Assembly (NCBI GenBank): GCA_029204225.1
Contig: CM055100.1
Location: 61,749,472-61,813,471 of the forward strand
Length of the DNA stretch: 64,000 nt
From: Diphasiastrum complanatum
Taxonomy: Eukaryota; Streptophyta; Lycopodiopsida; Lycopodiales; Lycopodiaceae
Direction of reading: 5' to 3'
In this document: piece by piece, positions 31,061 to 43,871 of the stretch
Numbering within the stretch: position 1 is the first letter of the stretch
How the letters are laid out: each line of letters starts with the position of its first letter
Made by a program: the position numbers and the translations under genes
Notes under the pieces: generated by a model
Database searches by the model: none
Seen by the model: the letters and a program-made list of their open reading frames with translations, nothing else
Told to the model about the DNA's origin: nothing

Positions 31061-32890
31061 GATCCATCAAGATAAAAATGACTTCAACTCAGTCCTGGAG
31101 TACCCCAGATACTCTCTGAGATAAGTGCTCTATCTCTAGCATCATATGCCAGAAAATAGCAACCATTCAATCTTGATAAACGTAACTGCTCTAATCTTAA
31201 GAATTGTCATATTTCTCATATAATCATCTAATGACCTTTAAGTATCAATTTATGATCCATCAATCATAAACATTTAGAATCTTATGATTCCTCAATCATA
31301 ATCTATCGGATTCTAAACCCATACTTAATCATTTAGAGATACTGGAGTATATGCACAACATACCACTCAGGAAATATAAGAAACATTTTGAAATCTTTTC
31401 CACAAGGAAAATTATTGGATTCCAAGAATATTCTTCCATTTCGATTCTTAACCAGATTATGAGTTCCAAATTCTACAATCAACCTAGTGATTAAAGACCA
31501 ATATAACATTTGTCTTTAATAATAATAAACTTTATACAATCACCTAGAACCACATCTAGAGATTATAAAGTTCTGCTGAATTTCAACTGAATTTGGTGGT
31601 TATCCTTGACATTAGTTAGACTCTGTCAAACAATATATGTATATGAGCTCACTGGGATATAGTCAATAACTTAGGATATTTCTCCTTCAAGAAATATTCT
31701 ATATCAAAAATCTTCTATATTCTATGCACAGTTCTCATAAATGAATTCAAATGACTCACTAATCATGTGACTTATAAGCAATATAAATCAAAATAAATAG
31801 TTCCCGGTGAATTCTCTTCACACTGCTTATTTATCCAATTAACTTCTAATCAGGAGTAATCCAATTACTCAAGTTAATTGTAAATGATTCAGAAATCTTA
31901 AATGTCTAGGTGCAAATCTCAATTATACATGTATAACACCACATTTAGATCTTCTTCCAAACCATAAATAAGTTAATGAATTATTCTTTCCACATAAAGA
32001 GACATTAACTTGCAAGTAATTGTTCCACACATTACTTGTTCATATGTCTATGTACTCTAACTAGTTTAAGTATATGATATAAACTCAGTACATAGGAAAC
32101 ACATAGTAGATCCGCAAGATTAAGATGTACATAAGCAACTTATCCAACTATGTTCCTATACATAAACATAGGCTATAAACTGACAGATATCCACAATCTG
32201 CATATGTTACTCACATAATTCACTGAGAATCTTGCAACTCAGCTACCAAAGAGCTCTATTTCTCATGAGTAAATAACATATCTGGGAAATCTTTGAAGTG
32301 AATAACTCCACATCACAAGTTTTCCAACCATCTAACTCTTATAACAAAATTCCTTCTACCAATCAGCCTACAACAGATTTTAGCGTACAAACCAAGATTA
32401 GGCTAACTCATACAGACATCTTTGGACATAGAGTTAAGATTAAAGCTTTATTCCACTGATTCAATCCATAACAAAATGGTACTTGGTTACAATCAGTGAA
32501 TCTTAATTTAATCTTTACCACTACTTCTCATATTGATGAATATCTCACAGCTTAATAACCCCAAAACTCCTCTAATTCCATGCATCCAGATCTGTTTTGC
32601 TCAAAAATTCAAAAAAGACGATTTGGCTATCCTATACCCAAATATAGGATCAAATTCACAACCAATTCCAGGAGATAACTTTAACAGTTAAAATCTCTCA
32701 TGCTTCTTTAGTGTTACTCAAGGAATACCATTTCATATTGTACCCAACATGGACAAACAGAATGTATCATCCCAGTACAATAGAATGTATCACTAACCCA
32801 AAAGAAACATAGATTTCAACAAAAACCGAATCTCATACTATCCTAGATATCCAATATCTATTCCAAAATCGGTAAAAAGAACTTAATTTT

Positions 32891-33260
32891 TTTAACAAGT
32901 TAGAAGCAAATTCGCACAGATCGTGGAGGTGAGTACATTTCCAATGAATTCAAAGCTTACTATACTGATCGAGGTATTATGCACACGAAGACTGCATCTT
33001 ACACACCTCAGCACAATAGAATAGTTGAACGAAGAAATCGTACACAAATGGAAGCTGCAAGGTGTATGATGGCTCATGCGAAAGCACCAAAACAGTTGTG
33101 GACAGAAGTAGTGGCTACATCAAATTGTCTTCAGAATCGTATTCTGAAATCTCGAATACCGGATAAAACTCCTCATGGTGGAAGTCAAAGCCAAATCTTG
33201 CACATATTCGAACATTTGGATGCGCAGTGTATATGCACATACCAGATAAGCTGAGAAAAA
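32891..33260 (+). pseudogene. Integrase core of element E
   Basis: Reads I-R-T-D-R-G-G-E-Y-I-S-N-E-F (second catalytic Asp), then T-A-S-Y-T-P-Q-H-N-R-I-V-E-R-R-N-R (Glu), then L-W-T-E-V-V-A-T. The first Asp and the zinc-binding domain are missing because gypsy D' occupies their place. In N-G-x-x-E-R the Gly is Arg. Confidence 0.88.
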
Positions 33261-33659
33261 AAAGTTGTTCGAGATGTTAAATTTGATGAGACGAAATACA
33301 TAGCAGACAGTGATCTAGTCAGCTGTGAAATTTTTAGAAATTATTATGAGCTGCCAATGACAACAAAAGAAAAACAAGCAGAAGATGAAAGAAAGTTACC
33401 AGATCCAAAGGGGGGTCAAGATCGAGTGACTGACAGACTCGAATCGTCAGCTTGAATTCCAACAGAAAAGCTTGAATCAGAACCGAACTCGAAACCTGCA
33501 GAATCGAACTCGAAACCACATGTGAGAAGATCTGATAGACAACGAAACCACCACAAAGATATGGTAAGATGTTCTTAATACAACCATCGAATTTTGTGGA
33601 TTTTCTGACGAACCTCAAACATTCAAGGAAGTTATAGATGGACCAAATTAAGATCGCTC
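33261..33659 (+). pseudogene. Integrase C-terminus and linker of element E
   Basis: Frameshifted region with A-K-K-V-V-R-D-V-K-F-D-E-T and a Ser/Pro/Glu linker rich in E-S-N-S-K-P. It corresponds to the linker between integrase and reverse transcriptase in copia polyproteins. Confidence 0.6.
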
Positions 33660-34110
33660 AATTCAGGAAATGGAGGATGAAATGTCATCCATGTACAAGA
33701 ACAATGTATGGACAATCACACCTATACTTGATGGCAGAAAACCAGTCAAGTGCAAGTGGATATACAAGATCAAAACAGGTCTTAATGGAAAAAACATTAG
33801 ATACAAGGCAAGGTTAGTTGCTAAAGGTTTTTCACAGAAGTATGGGATTGATTACACTGATACTTTCTTATCGGTGGTCAAACATACATCAATTTGCTTG
33901 TTATTCACGTATGCAGTGGCTCATGATCTGAAAATCCATATTGTGGATGAGAAAACTGCTTTCCTGCACGCAGAATTGGAAGAAGACTTATTCATGGACC
34001 AACCACTTGGTTTTGTAAGCCAAGAATATCCAGAATACGGATGTCACATGAATAAAAGCATTTATGGTCTGAAACAGGCAACGAGACAATGGTATAGAAA
34101 GAAGGACAAA
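33660..34110 (+). pseudogene. Reverse transcriptase N-terminal half of element E
   Basis: Reads M-E-D-E-M-S-S-M-Y-K-N, C-K-W-I-Y-K-I-K, Y-K-A-R-L-V-A-K-G-F-S-Q, D-E-K-T-A-F-L-H-A and S-I-Y-G-L-K-Q-A-T-R-Q-W-Y. The Y-V-D-D block, the thumb and all of RNase H are missing: the frame runs into the middle of the 3' LTR at 34111. Confidence 0.9.
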
Positions 34111-34111
34111 G

Positions 34112-34352
34112 GATGAATCAGATTCAGAGTTATAAAAACTCATTTTTGATCAATAGTTTCTTACTATCTAAATTGTCTTAAGTTGTCTCATACTTCCGCA
34201 TATAATTTTCACACACATATTCAATCAGAACAAATATTGTTCTATTAGTACATAGATCAGATAAAATTGTGATTGAAGACACTGATATTAGTTTGATTTA
34301 TTCGAACTTGCATCGTGTTCTCTGTGGAAGAATAATTACTATTTTTTCTACA
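34112..34352 (+). repeat. 3' LTR of element E, last 241 bases
   Basis: Matches the end of the 5' LTR from about 29480 to 29739. The missing 5' two thirds went in the same deletion that removed the end of pol. Confidence 0.9.
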
Positions 34353-34357
34353 ATTGG
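34353..34357. repeat. Target-site duplication ATTGG, right side of element E
   Basis: Second copy of ATTGG, followed by the rest of gypsy D's LTR (ACATAGTAAC). Confidence 0.9.
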
Positions 34358-34565
34358 ACATAGTAACACTTGCAGGGTGTTTGACTACTATAATGCATAA
34401 ATAGAAGGTCAATTATTTATTCAGGTGCATGGGGATCCTAAGAGAAATATTATCTCCTTCTGGACGAGAATATATACTAATGGAAACTCGCCCATCTACC
34501 TATTGGATTTTCTACTCCTTGAAGCCAGGAGCCCCTCCTCTCTTGCATTCATTCACCATGGCATG
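34358..34565 (+). repeat. 3' LTR of gypsy D, second part
   Basis: Continues the LTR broken at 29042. Matches the reverse complement of about 30480-30660. Homology fades at about 34565, where a tRNA-like segment starts. Confidence 0.78.
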
Positions 34566-34640
34566 GGGGTGAAGTGGTTAGGGTATTGACTGGCCATTTC
34601 ACAGTTCAGATCCCTGACAAAGAGCAATCTTTACAGGGAC
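34565..34640 (+). repeat. tRNA-like segment, possible SINE head
   Basis: 'tgaagtggttaggg' (about 34571-34584) resembles an RNA polymerase III A box and 'gttcagatccc' (about 34603-34613) a B box, with spacing close to that of a tRNA. No cloverleaf or anticodon stem could be drawn, and no poly-A or T tail was found. It could be chance. Confidence 0.35.
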
Positions 34641-34739
34641 TTGAAGTATTTGCTGACCTCCTGCAAGCTCAACTCACTATGCCATTTCATAGTGCGCTAA
34701 AATCTTTCATCGGGCTTCAATGATATATCCATCGTGGTT

Positions 34740-35422
34740 TTCAGCTGCCTACTATTCTTGACGAACAGCGAAAAACAGGAAAGATTCCTAAAATTCTCCA
34801 GATTCCTATGAATCTGCTGAATATAGGTGTTGCTAAGGGGACTAGCATCACCTTGCCTTTTTCCTATAAAGACTATCCCGCAGTATTTGCTATCCTTGAT
34901 AGCAGATTAGGAGTCAATATAATGGCTTTGTCCTTGGCAAAGTCATGGGGCTTCCATACCCTCGTTCAACCACAATACAAACTTCGCACGGCTAATCAAC
35001 GAGTTACTGACCCTGCTGGTCATTTATCAAATATTAAAGTTCGAATAGCAGGTGTCAAATTTGTAATTGATTGTGTCATCTTAGACTTACCAGAAGATTC
35101 TAATACTTATAAACTCCTTCTTGGTACACCTTGGCTCCAGATGGCAGGTGTTGTCCAAGATTGGAAGCATAGCAAAATTACCTTTGGCAATCACAACAAA
35201 CGAGTCACTGTTGACTCAACTGGCCATGTCAAGCCTGTTAAAGTTTATGATGATTGGTCATCAACAACATATGACGAATCAGATAGTGTCCCGATCCAAC
35301 CACAAGGCCACTATACAAGATCCACGGACATAATCAATTGGGGTCAGGCACTAGCCACTATGGACTGTGCTAATTCCAATCGATGTCGTATCAACACTAC
35401 TGCAGAAAATGACAGGAGCTGA
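34740..35422 (+). pseudogene. Gypsy element F: protease domain
   Basis: 204 codons of a retropepsin-like protein. The active-site region reads A-I-L-D-S-R-L-G-V-N-I-M, where gypsy proteases have D-S-G-S; the Gly is Arg, so it should be inactive. L-L-L-G-T-P-W-L follows at about residues 98-105, the second conserved block. No gag was found upstream; the sequence begins shortly after the D LTR and the tRNA-like segment. Confidence 0.8.
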
Positions 35423-35951
35423 AGCTTTCAGCTTCTTGGATGAATTCAACGGTTATTTTTTTGTTCAAATATCCCCTGACGATAAACATAAAATGGCCTT
35501 TGCCACATAGAATGGGGTTTATGCTTATAATGTCATGCCTTTTGGCTTATACAACGTCCCTTCAACGTTTCAGAGGGTCGTGCAACTGGCCTTCCAAGAC
35601 TTGTTACAGCGGATTGTGGAGATTTATCTTGACGATCTGGGTGTACATTCCTCAACGGCTACACACCTTGACGCACTAGAGAAAATCTTCATTCGCTGCC
35701 GTAGATTTGGAATCTCACTAAACCCTGATAAATGTCAGATATGGGTAGCCCAAGGGGTCGTACTCGGGCATATAAGTTCAAAGGACAGTATTTCTATCGA
35801 CCCGTCAAAAATCAACGTTATAGTTGAAATGCCCTTACCCACAACAGTAAAGGAAGTTTACGTCTTCCTCGGTCATGCAAATTATTATCGCATCTTTATA
35901 ATCGACTATGCCGACACATCTCGTTTATTTCCTGTAAAACGGGACGTATAG
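35409..35951 (+). pseudogene. Gypsy element F: reverse transcriptase C-terminal half
   Basis: Reads S-F-L-D-E-F-N-G-Y, then M-P-F-G-L-Y-N-V-P-S-T-F-Q, then the catalytic I-Y-L-D-D-L-G-V-H-S, then L-N-P-D-K-C-Q-I and F-L-G-H-A-N-Y-Y-R. A TAG lies within A-F-A-T-stop-N-G-V. The first blocks are absent, so a deletion joins the protease linker to mid-RT. Confidence 0.9.
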
Positions 35952-36187
35952 CTCGATGGCTGTTGATACTAGAGGAATTTAATTTTCCCGTAGTTGTTCG
36001 GAAAGGAACCCAACATTATATGGCGGATCACCTTTCTCGACTACTAATGCTGAAAAAACAACTTGATCTTCCTGATGCATGCCTTTTTCAGATAGATGCT
36101 ACACCCTTATGGGCTGAGGAGATCACTTAGTTCCTAACAACAGGCAGACTCAAAGAAGGCCTGAATACGGCTGCAAAAAAATTTTTT
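35946..36187 (+). pseudogene. Gypsy element F: RNase H tail
   Basis: Frameshifted relative to RT. Reads I-A-R-W-L-L-I-L-E-E-F-N-F, then H-Y-M-A-D-H-L-S-R-L, the characteristic end of gypsy RNase H. The catalytic core is deleted between 35945 and this point. Confidence 0.85.
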
Positions 36188-37400
36188 TTGCTTAAAGCAG
36201 CGCCCTTTCAGTTAATAGCAAGACAACTTTACAAAAGGGACATTGACGGTATTATCCGACGATACGCTTATGAATCGGAGATACGACCTATCATATCTCA
36301 GGCTCATGAGGGCATTGGCGGTGGCCACTTCTCTGTTGAAGCCACAGCTAGAATTATCCTTCGAGCAGGATTGTGGTGGCCATCTTTGTTTCAAGACACA
36401 TTTGTTGTGATTAAAACGTGTGATGTCTGTCAACGAGCCAAGAAAAATACCAAAGCAGACTTCACACCACTGACTCCCATTATAGAAGGCAAAGCCCTCC
36501 AAAAGTGAGAAATTGACTTTGTGGGACCAATCAGTCCAGCAGCAAAACATACCCAAGCTCGTTACATCCTCATAGCCACAGATTACGCCACTAAATGGGT
36601 TGAGGCTCGAGCAACAAAGGACGCCAAAGCAAAAATTGTCGTGCGTTTTCTTTACGAAAACATTATTACACATTTTGGTTGTCCTGTAGAGCTAGTTAGT
36701 GATCGCGACATGCATTTTTTAAATGCTGTCAGTGATAATTTACTACGTCGTTACCATGTCGTTCACCAAAAGAGTACACAGAGTACTATCCTAGATGTAA
36801 TGGTCAGGCCGAATCAACTAACAAGACAGTATGTAAAATTTTGACAAAGATAGTTGAAACCAGTCATTCTGATTGGGAACAAAACTTTTTTCAGCTATCT
36901 GGGCTTACTGCAACACCTCGAAGAAAGCCACTGGGTGGGTTACCCCTTTCCACTTAGTATATGATCAAGAGGCGGTAATGCCTGTAAAATTCTTAGTCCC
37001 TTCGCTAAGAGTCATGGAAGTTTTTTCTACAAATCTCTATGAAAAAGCTACAATTGAGAAACAAGTCAAGACCAGGCTATTTACATTAGCCCAATTATGT
37101 TAGACAAGACTCATATCTTACCACGCACAACTGGTTAACAAACGACGCCAAAAGGCCTGCATGACTGTCACTTACGCAATAAAAATCTACACTTAGGTGA
37201 CCAGGTGTGCTTCTTTATACATCAAAGAAGCACCCCAACAAATTGAAATTCCGAAGTGAGGAACCATGTGTTATTAATAGAATCTTTCATAATGGTGTAG
37301 TCTAGCTGCAAACACTTGACGGAATACTCCTAGACACTGTCGTCAACGATGGTCGTCTACGGCGGTATTACGAAGAGTTGTTTTTTGTTGACCCAATTTA
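36188..37400 (+). pseudogene. Gypsy element F: integrase
   Basis: The HHCC finger is visible: H-E-G-I-G-G-G-H-F-S and C-D-V-C-Q-R-A-K. The core has D-F-V-G-P-I (first Asp), T-D-Y-A-T-K-W-V-E-A and V-S-D-R-D-M-H-F (second Asp), but the Glu region is garbled. A TGA replaces Trp before E-I-D-F-V-G-P. The C-terminal part reads T-P-F-H-L-V-Y-D-Q-E-A-V-M-P. The end R-R-Y-Y-E-E-L-F-F-V-D-P-I at about 37360-37400 looks like a natural C-terminus. Confidence 0.88.
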
Positions 37401-37476
37401 ACACCTTTTTCCTGGCGTCCATAAATGCCATCATCCCGACGCATTCGCACCTCAGCGAAGTGCAAATTTTGGAGTT
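37401..37476 (+). other. Short stretch between gypsy F pol and element G
   Basis: Non-coding. It ends with the first GAGTT (37472-37476); the sequence continues at 43353 beyond element G. Confidence 0.5.
37472..37476. repeat. Target-site duplication GAGTT, left side of element G
   Basis: Directly before TGTTGTGTCG; repeated at 43348-43352. Confidence 0.92.
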
Positions 37477-38276
<800 letters not shown>

Positions 38277-38467
38277 GGGTCCACAGCCCAAAGTAGTGCC
38301 GGTCCCTCGGCACTAAGCTGCAACTGTCGTGAAGGGGCAATGTTGTTGGTTCTTTTATTGCTGGGACATGGGTGCTTCAGGAAAAGCGTGGATAAAATTC
38401 TCTTACGTAAAACCTGAGGCTTTATTGGATGATGGCGATCAGGCAAGAACTTGGACTTGCCAGATTT
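38277..38467 (-). other. 3' untranslated part of element G
   Basis: Short non-coding stretch between Gag and the 3' LTR. There is no good polypurine tract next to the LTR: the minus strand reads ...CTGTGGACCC before TGTTGTG. Confidence 0.5.
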
Positions 38468-40106
38468 TCAATAATACTCATAAGGGTCTGGTGGCCATTC
38501 CGGATAACCTTGTTCATTGACAATTGGGTAGTCGAGGTATGCCATCATAGGATCCCAAGATAAATCTTGTTGATATAATGGATCCTCATAGATCGGCGCA
38601 ACTGGTCCCAATGTCATGGACTCCTCCAAATCATAATGTGGATATGACGTGCTTGCTTGATGCTCTTGTTTGTCCAGGTATTCGAAGTATGCATCAACCT
38701 GACGACCTTCCTCAGCAGTCAATATCATAGATTTAGGACAAGGCTTTGTCATTGTAGGTGCTAGTTCTTGCTGTACAATTGGCCGTTTTGGGCTTGGATT
38801 CCCTGGATTTGGCCTTTGAAGAATGGATATACCCCAAATTGGCGTTGATTTGGAGGTCTGTTGAATTGTGGAACAATTAGATTTGGTTGAATCTTGCTCG
38901 TTGAGGGGCAATCATCAACTTTAGTCTTCTCTTGGTCATTGCACTTCCCCGTTGAAGGCTGCGTCATGGCACTGTTCCTTGAATGTTGTGCTGAATTGCC
39001 TTCAAATTGCTCTGTTGGGACTTTTGCCATATTGTCCTCTTCGTCACTCGTTTCATAGCCTGGTGGCACTAGGATTTTTCTTTTGTAGTACGTTCAAGGT
39101 GAAAGGGTTACCCCAGGTGCATGTCGGTCTACATAGGCCAAATGCCTCCTGGCTATTTGTGAATTTCTCATCGGGCAATCTCGGCATGGATGATTAACTC
39201 CGCATGTGAACACGAGGGATCAAATGTTGACGGAACTCCTCGGTGTGGACATTCAGCCCAGCGGTGTTTTCCTCCACATCCATAGCACCTAACTGAGTGC
39301 AGTATGCCATCACCTCTAAGTTGATAGGCAAACACCGGTAACAGATTCCCCTTAGGATCTTCCACAAAATAGACTGGTAGGCTGTTATGGTCCTCCATTG
39401 AATGCGGTGACATGCAAGAGGATATAACCAAAACTTCTACCTTGCCACTGTTTGTTGAAGAAACTCGTGATTTAGATGGATCACTCTGACATCCATCCTT
39501 TTGGTGAGCTCCTTGTTGGCTTGATTCTGCTTCTGACCGTTGAACCGCTGGATCTTGCTGTCGACAAGCTTGTTGCTCTGTATTTTGTCCTTTTAACAAG
39601 CGCGGATTCTTGATTGGACACCTGGTACTTGGATGATCTCCAAAGCAGAAGGTACATTCATCATTTTCAAGAAACTTAATAGAGCGAGCATAAGCTTGCT
39701 AATAGCTTGAACTGCAAGGTTCTTGGTTTTCCGCTGCACTTGATCTGCTTGACCTTGCTACACTTTGTTGCCTTGCATGGGGTTCCATTCTTGTTGGATC
39801 ATTGCTCGTTGTCGACCTTTGTTCCTATGATTCCCCATCTGGATAGGGAAAATCCTTTTTCTCAAGTGAGATTTCCATCAAGGCAGCATCCTTACAAAGT
39901 TGTGCAAGCGACGCATAGGATGCTAACTCTTCCATACCAGATCTAATCCTTTTGGGCAGTCCAGCATAGTATTTGTCCATGATGATCTGTTGGGAAATCG
40001 GGGGATCACAATCCTTCACTAGATGATAGATCCGATAGGTGTAGTCTCGAATTGTTTCAGCAGAGAACTTTTTTAATTTCAATAATCCTACAAGGGTGGT
40101 CTCCAT
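38468..40106 (-). pseudogene. Gag-like protein of element G with two zinc knuckles, broken into frames
   Basis: Minus-strand ORFs at 39825-40106, 39168-39599, 38761-39069 and 38468-38911 read as one protein with frame changes. The first (M-E-T-T-L-V-G-L-L) carries F-S-A-E-T-I-R-D-Y-T-Y-R and Y-Y-A-G-L-P-K-R-I-R-S-G-M, typical of the gypsy retrotransposon Gag fold. Two knuckles of the spacing CX2CX3HX4C follow: C-T-F-C-F-G-D-H-P-S-T-R-C (about 39615-39655) and C-Y-G-C-G-G-K-H-R-W-A-E-C (about 39250-39290). The C-terminal part is acidic and Pro/Tyr-rich (ends Y-P-E-W-P-P-D-P-Y-E-Y-Y). No protease motif. The most plausible start is the ATG at 40106. Confidence 0.75.
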
Positions 40107-42516
40107 AGTTCAGCACTAGAATGTCGCAAAGCAGATGGTTGGTGAATTGCTTCAAGGTTTGCTCAAAGACTCTGGTGTTCCAACCCCTTTTTTTTTTTTT
40201 TTTGGGAGATGGAGAAGAAGAAAAAGAGAAGAGAATTGGTAAACGGTGGATTAGTATGGATGAGAATAGAGACAGAAATGGATTTATCTAGCAGAGATGG
40301 AGATAGAAGATGGAATAAACATGGGACAAAAGAATGATGGATGAATAGTGGTTGATGTGGACGGAACTGATCGGCTTGATCTGAGGTTCATTTACTTGAT
40401 TCAGTCCAGGGATGTTGGATCTTGATGGATAATGTGACTGCAACCTAGATTTGACAAGATCTGATCAGTTTCAGTTGGCTAATAGTGTGATTTTAGCCCT
40501 TTTCCTTGTTTTTTTTTTTTTGAGATTTTTTCAGATGTAAGTGAATCTCGCATTTTTTCTGGTCTTCAACCTTTTGTTTAACCTTCAACCTTCCTACAGT
40601 AGCTATAACTGGACCATTTCTAGACAATGTGAGTTCTGCAAGGGTTCTTGATGGACAGATTTGTCAGGATCTAGAAAAAACTCAATTTTTTGGCACTTTT
40701 TCTTGAATATTTTAAAATCTAACCATTGGAGCTTTACAAAACTTTCACAATAGCTAGATATAGCTTAGATCTATCTAGAAAAATCTTTGAGAAGGTTACT
40801 TCCCATCATATCTCAAAAAATCATGGAAAAAGTGCAATTTTTTAGGGTTTTCTTGCAAAATTTTAAGATTTTCTAGGAACAAATCCTCAAAGACTAATAT
40901 GCACTTGTATCTCAGTTAGATTCAGCTACTCACCAAGTTGTGAGAGCTACTTCCCAAGGAAACTCAAAAAATCTTGAAAAAAGTGCATTTTTTTGGGGGT
41001 TTTTTTGCAAACTTTTAAGATTTTCTAGGAACAAACCCTTGTAGACTAGTATGCGCTTGTATCTAAGTCAGATTCAGCTGCTCACTAAGCTACGAGGGTT
41101 ACTTACCAAGGAAACTCAAAAAATCTTGAAAAAATGCATTTTTTTGGGGGTTTTTGCCAAAATTTTAAGATTTTCTAAGAACAAACCCTCGCAGACTGGT
41201 ATGAACTTGTATCTAAATTATATTCAGCTGCTCACCAGGCTAGAAGATTTACTTTCCAAGGAAACTCAGAAAATCTTTAAAAAAGTGCATTTTTTTGGGG
41301 TTTTTTCTGTAAAATTCTAACATTTTATGGGAAAAAACCCTTGCAGACTGTTAGGCACTTGTGTCTTAGTTAGATTCAGCTACTCACCAAGCTGAAAGAG
41401 TTACTTCCCAAGTGAACTCAAAAGATCTTGAGAAAATTGCAATTTTTTGGGGTTTTTTGTGCAAAATTTTAGGATTTTCTCAGAACAAACCCTTGTAGAC
41501 TGGTATGCACTTGTATCTTAGTCAGATTCAGCTGCTCACCAAGCTAAAAGAGTTACTTCCCTAGGAAACTCAAAAAAATCTTGAAAACACTACATTTTTT
41601 GGGATTTTTTTTGCAAAATTTTAGGATTTTCTGGGAACAAACCCTTGCAGACCTAAATGCACTTGTATCTCAGTCAGATTCAGCTGTTCACCAAGCTGCG
41701 AGAGTTACTTCCCTAGGAAACTCCAAAAAATCTTGAAAAAACTACATTTTTTTGGGGTCTTTTGGCCAAATTTTGAGATTTTCTGAAAACTAATCTTTGT
41801 AGGCTGGTATGTGCTTGTATCTGAGTCAGATCCACTTGCTTACCAAGCTGCGAGAGTTACCTCCTAGGGAAACTCAAAAATTTGCTGTCTGAGAAGGTTT
41901 TAGGCCACTTTTTGCTCTTGGGAACCTTCACAGGGGCACTTTTTTTGGGATCTAACTCTTGCAGACTTCTCTGTGTCCTTGTATCAGTGTGTTGGAACTT
42001 CAGAGAGCTCTGCGAAGGTCAATTTTGAGTTTTGAAAAAAAAAATTGATTTTTACAAAGGATTTTTGAATTTTTTTGGGTTTCTCTCTGTTTTTTTGAAA
42101 TCTGATGGGAACTAACCCTCGTAGGATTCTATGCAGGTCTGGGACAGTATCTTGGAGCTGCTGTCAGTCATGCGAAGGTTCATGCCCACTGGTTTTTTTG
42201 AAATCAAAATCTGATGAGATTTTGCCTCTCTCTTTTTTCCTCCAAAAACAGATTGAGCTTTTTTGTTCTGATTTTTATGGATTTTATGGGCTAATGAAGG
42301 GATTGGGTGCTTGGATCTGATCCTCCCACCCCACAATCTCTCCCTACAGCTGGAACAAACAAAAAAAATCACGAAAAAATGGCAAAGACTAACACTACTC
42401 ACACTATTCTACCCTAAAATCCGAATTTTTGGTGAAAATGAATGGTGAGAGAAGAAAAGAGAGAGGGAGAGAGAGAAAAAGATTAAGAAAACTATGCGGC
42501 GAAGCGAGTGTGTGGT
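40107..42516 (-). other. Leader of element G
   Basis: 2.4 kb non-coding between the primer site and Gag, very rich in T runs on the plus strand (poly-T at about 40189-40203 and 40510-40520). Most of it is the tandem array at 40690-42200. Confidence 0.7.
40690..42200. repeat. Tandem array, unit about 152 bp, in leader of element G
   Basis: Landmark 'aaaattttaagattttct' and variants recur at about 40857, 41009, 41159, 41310, 41463, 41615 and 41768, an even spacing of 150 to 153. Each unit also has 'cttgtatct(c/a)agt(c/t)agattcagctgctcacc' and 'ttacttccc(a/t)aggaaactc' words. Units decay at both ends; about ten can be traced. Confidence 0.88.
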
Positions 42517-42536
42517 GCTCCCCGGCAACGGTGCCA
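42517..42536 (-). other. Primer-binding site of element G (Asp tRNA)
   Basis: The minus strand reads TGGCACCGTTGCCGGGGAGC, one base from the LTR. Plant Asp tRNA complement is TGGCGCCGTTGCCGGGGA; one mismatch. This primer is used by Tat/Athila-type gypsy elements. Confidence 0.88.
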
Positions 42537-42537
42537 T

Positions 42538-43347
<810 letters not shown>

Positions 43348-43352
43348 GAGTT
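43348..43352. repeat. Target-site duplication GAGTT, right side of element G
   Basis: Second GAGTT, followed by TTCTGGTG. Confidence 0.92.
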
Positions 43353-43560
43353 TTCTGGTGACGATCTGCTGGCGATTTTCTTGTTCCTGCACGATCCTGG
43401 CGTTCTGTTGTTCCTTGCATCTGTCATCGTTTCCACACCACCTCCACGGACTATCCACCATCATAGTATGCTTACCATTGAGAGCGCCATCACCAAACAT
43501 CTCATGACCTAACATCGCCGGCAGAAGACACAACATTTGAAACTTTTTGCTGAGGGGTAA
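43353..43560 (+). other. Continuation of the sequence interrupted by element G
   Basis: Probably the region downstream of gypsy F pol. It ends in 'gctgaggggtaa' at 43549-43560, followed by TGTCTCGCGA, which could be a polypurine tract and the start of F's 3' LTR. No second LTR was found to prove it. Confidence 0.4.
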
Positions 43561-43871
43561 TGTCTCGCGAGCATTCATCATGCTCCCGTTACACTATTGA
43601 AAATTACATCATCACCATAAACACTTGTTTTTCATTCCAGATCATCACCACCTCCATACATCCGTTTCCACAGATATCTACCTTCTCCACATCTCCGTCC
43701 TTGCACAAACACCTCCATATTTTTCGCTTTCACAAACTTTACCTTCCATTTTCGCCAACCTCACTCCTTCTCCATCCTTTCCTTCTGCGACATACCTCAC
43801 TCCACACATATTTTCCAATCACCTCTCCACTGACAGTTTCACCTACCTTGTCATCGGAGCCATTCCCTTCC

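Larger units (their letters stand above)
30347..32890 (-). mobile_element. Gypsy 3' end D', inverted, inside element E
   Basis: A minus-strand gypsy LTR (30347 to about 30815), purine tract, chromodomain scrap and about 1.9 kb of decayed upstream sequence. It is the inverted counterpart of D (27600-29042 and 34358-34565). It replaces E's zinc knuckle, protease and integrase N-terminus, so insertion was accompanied or followed by deletion. No duplication was found at its ends. Confidence 0.78.
29043..34352 (+). mobile_element. Ty1/copia element E, deleted, carrying an inverted gypsy end
   Basis: Begins TGTAGAA and ends TTCTACA, with ATTGG on both sides. The empty site (CCTATA-ATTGG-ACATAG) is seen in the inverted gypsy copy at about 30663. 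Contains the 5' LTR, primer site, start of gag, a 2.5-kb minus-strand gypsy segment, integrase core, half of reverse transcriptase and the end of the 3' LTR. The rest of pol is deleted. Confidence 0.9.

Noticed and set aside
34565-34640. A functional tRNA gene
   Set aside because: A and B box resemblances only; no cloverleaf, anticodon loop or terminator could be drawn.
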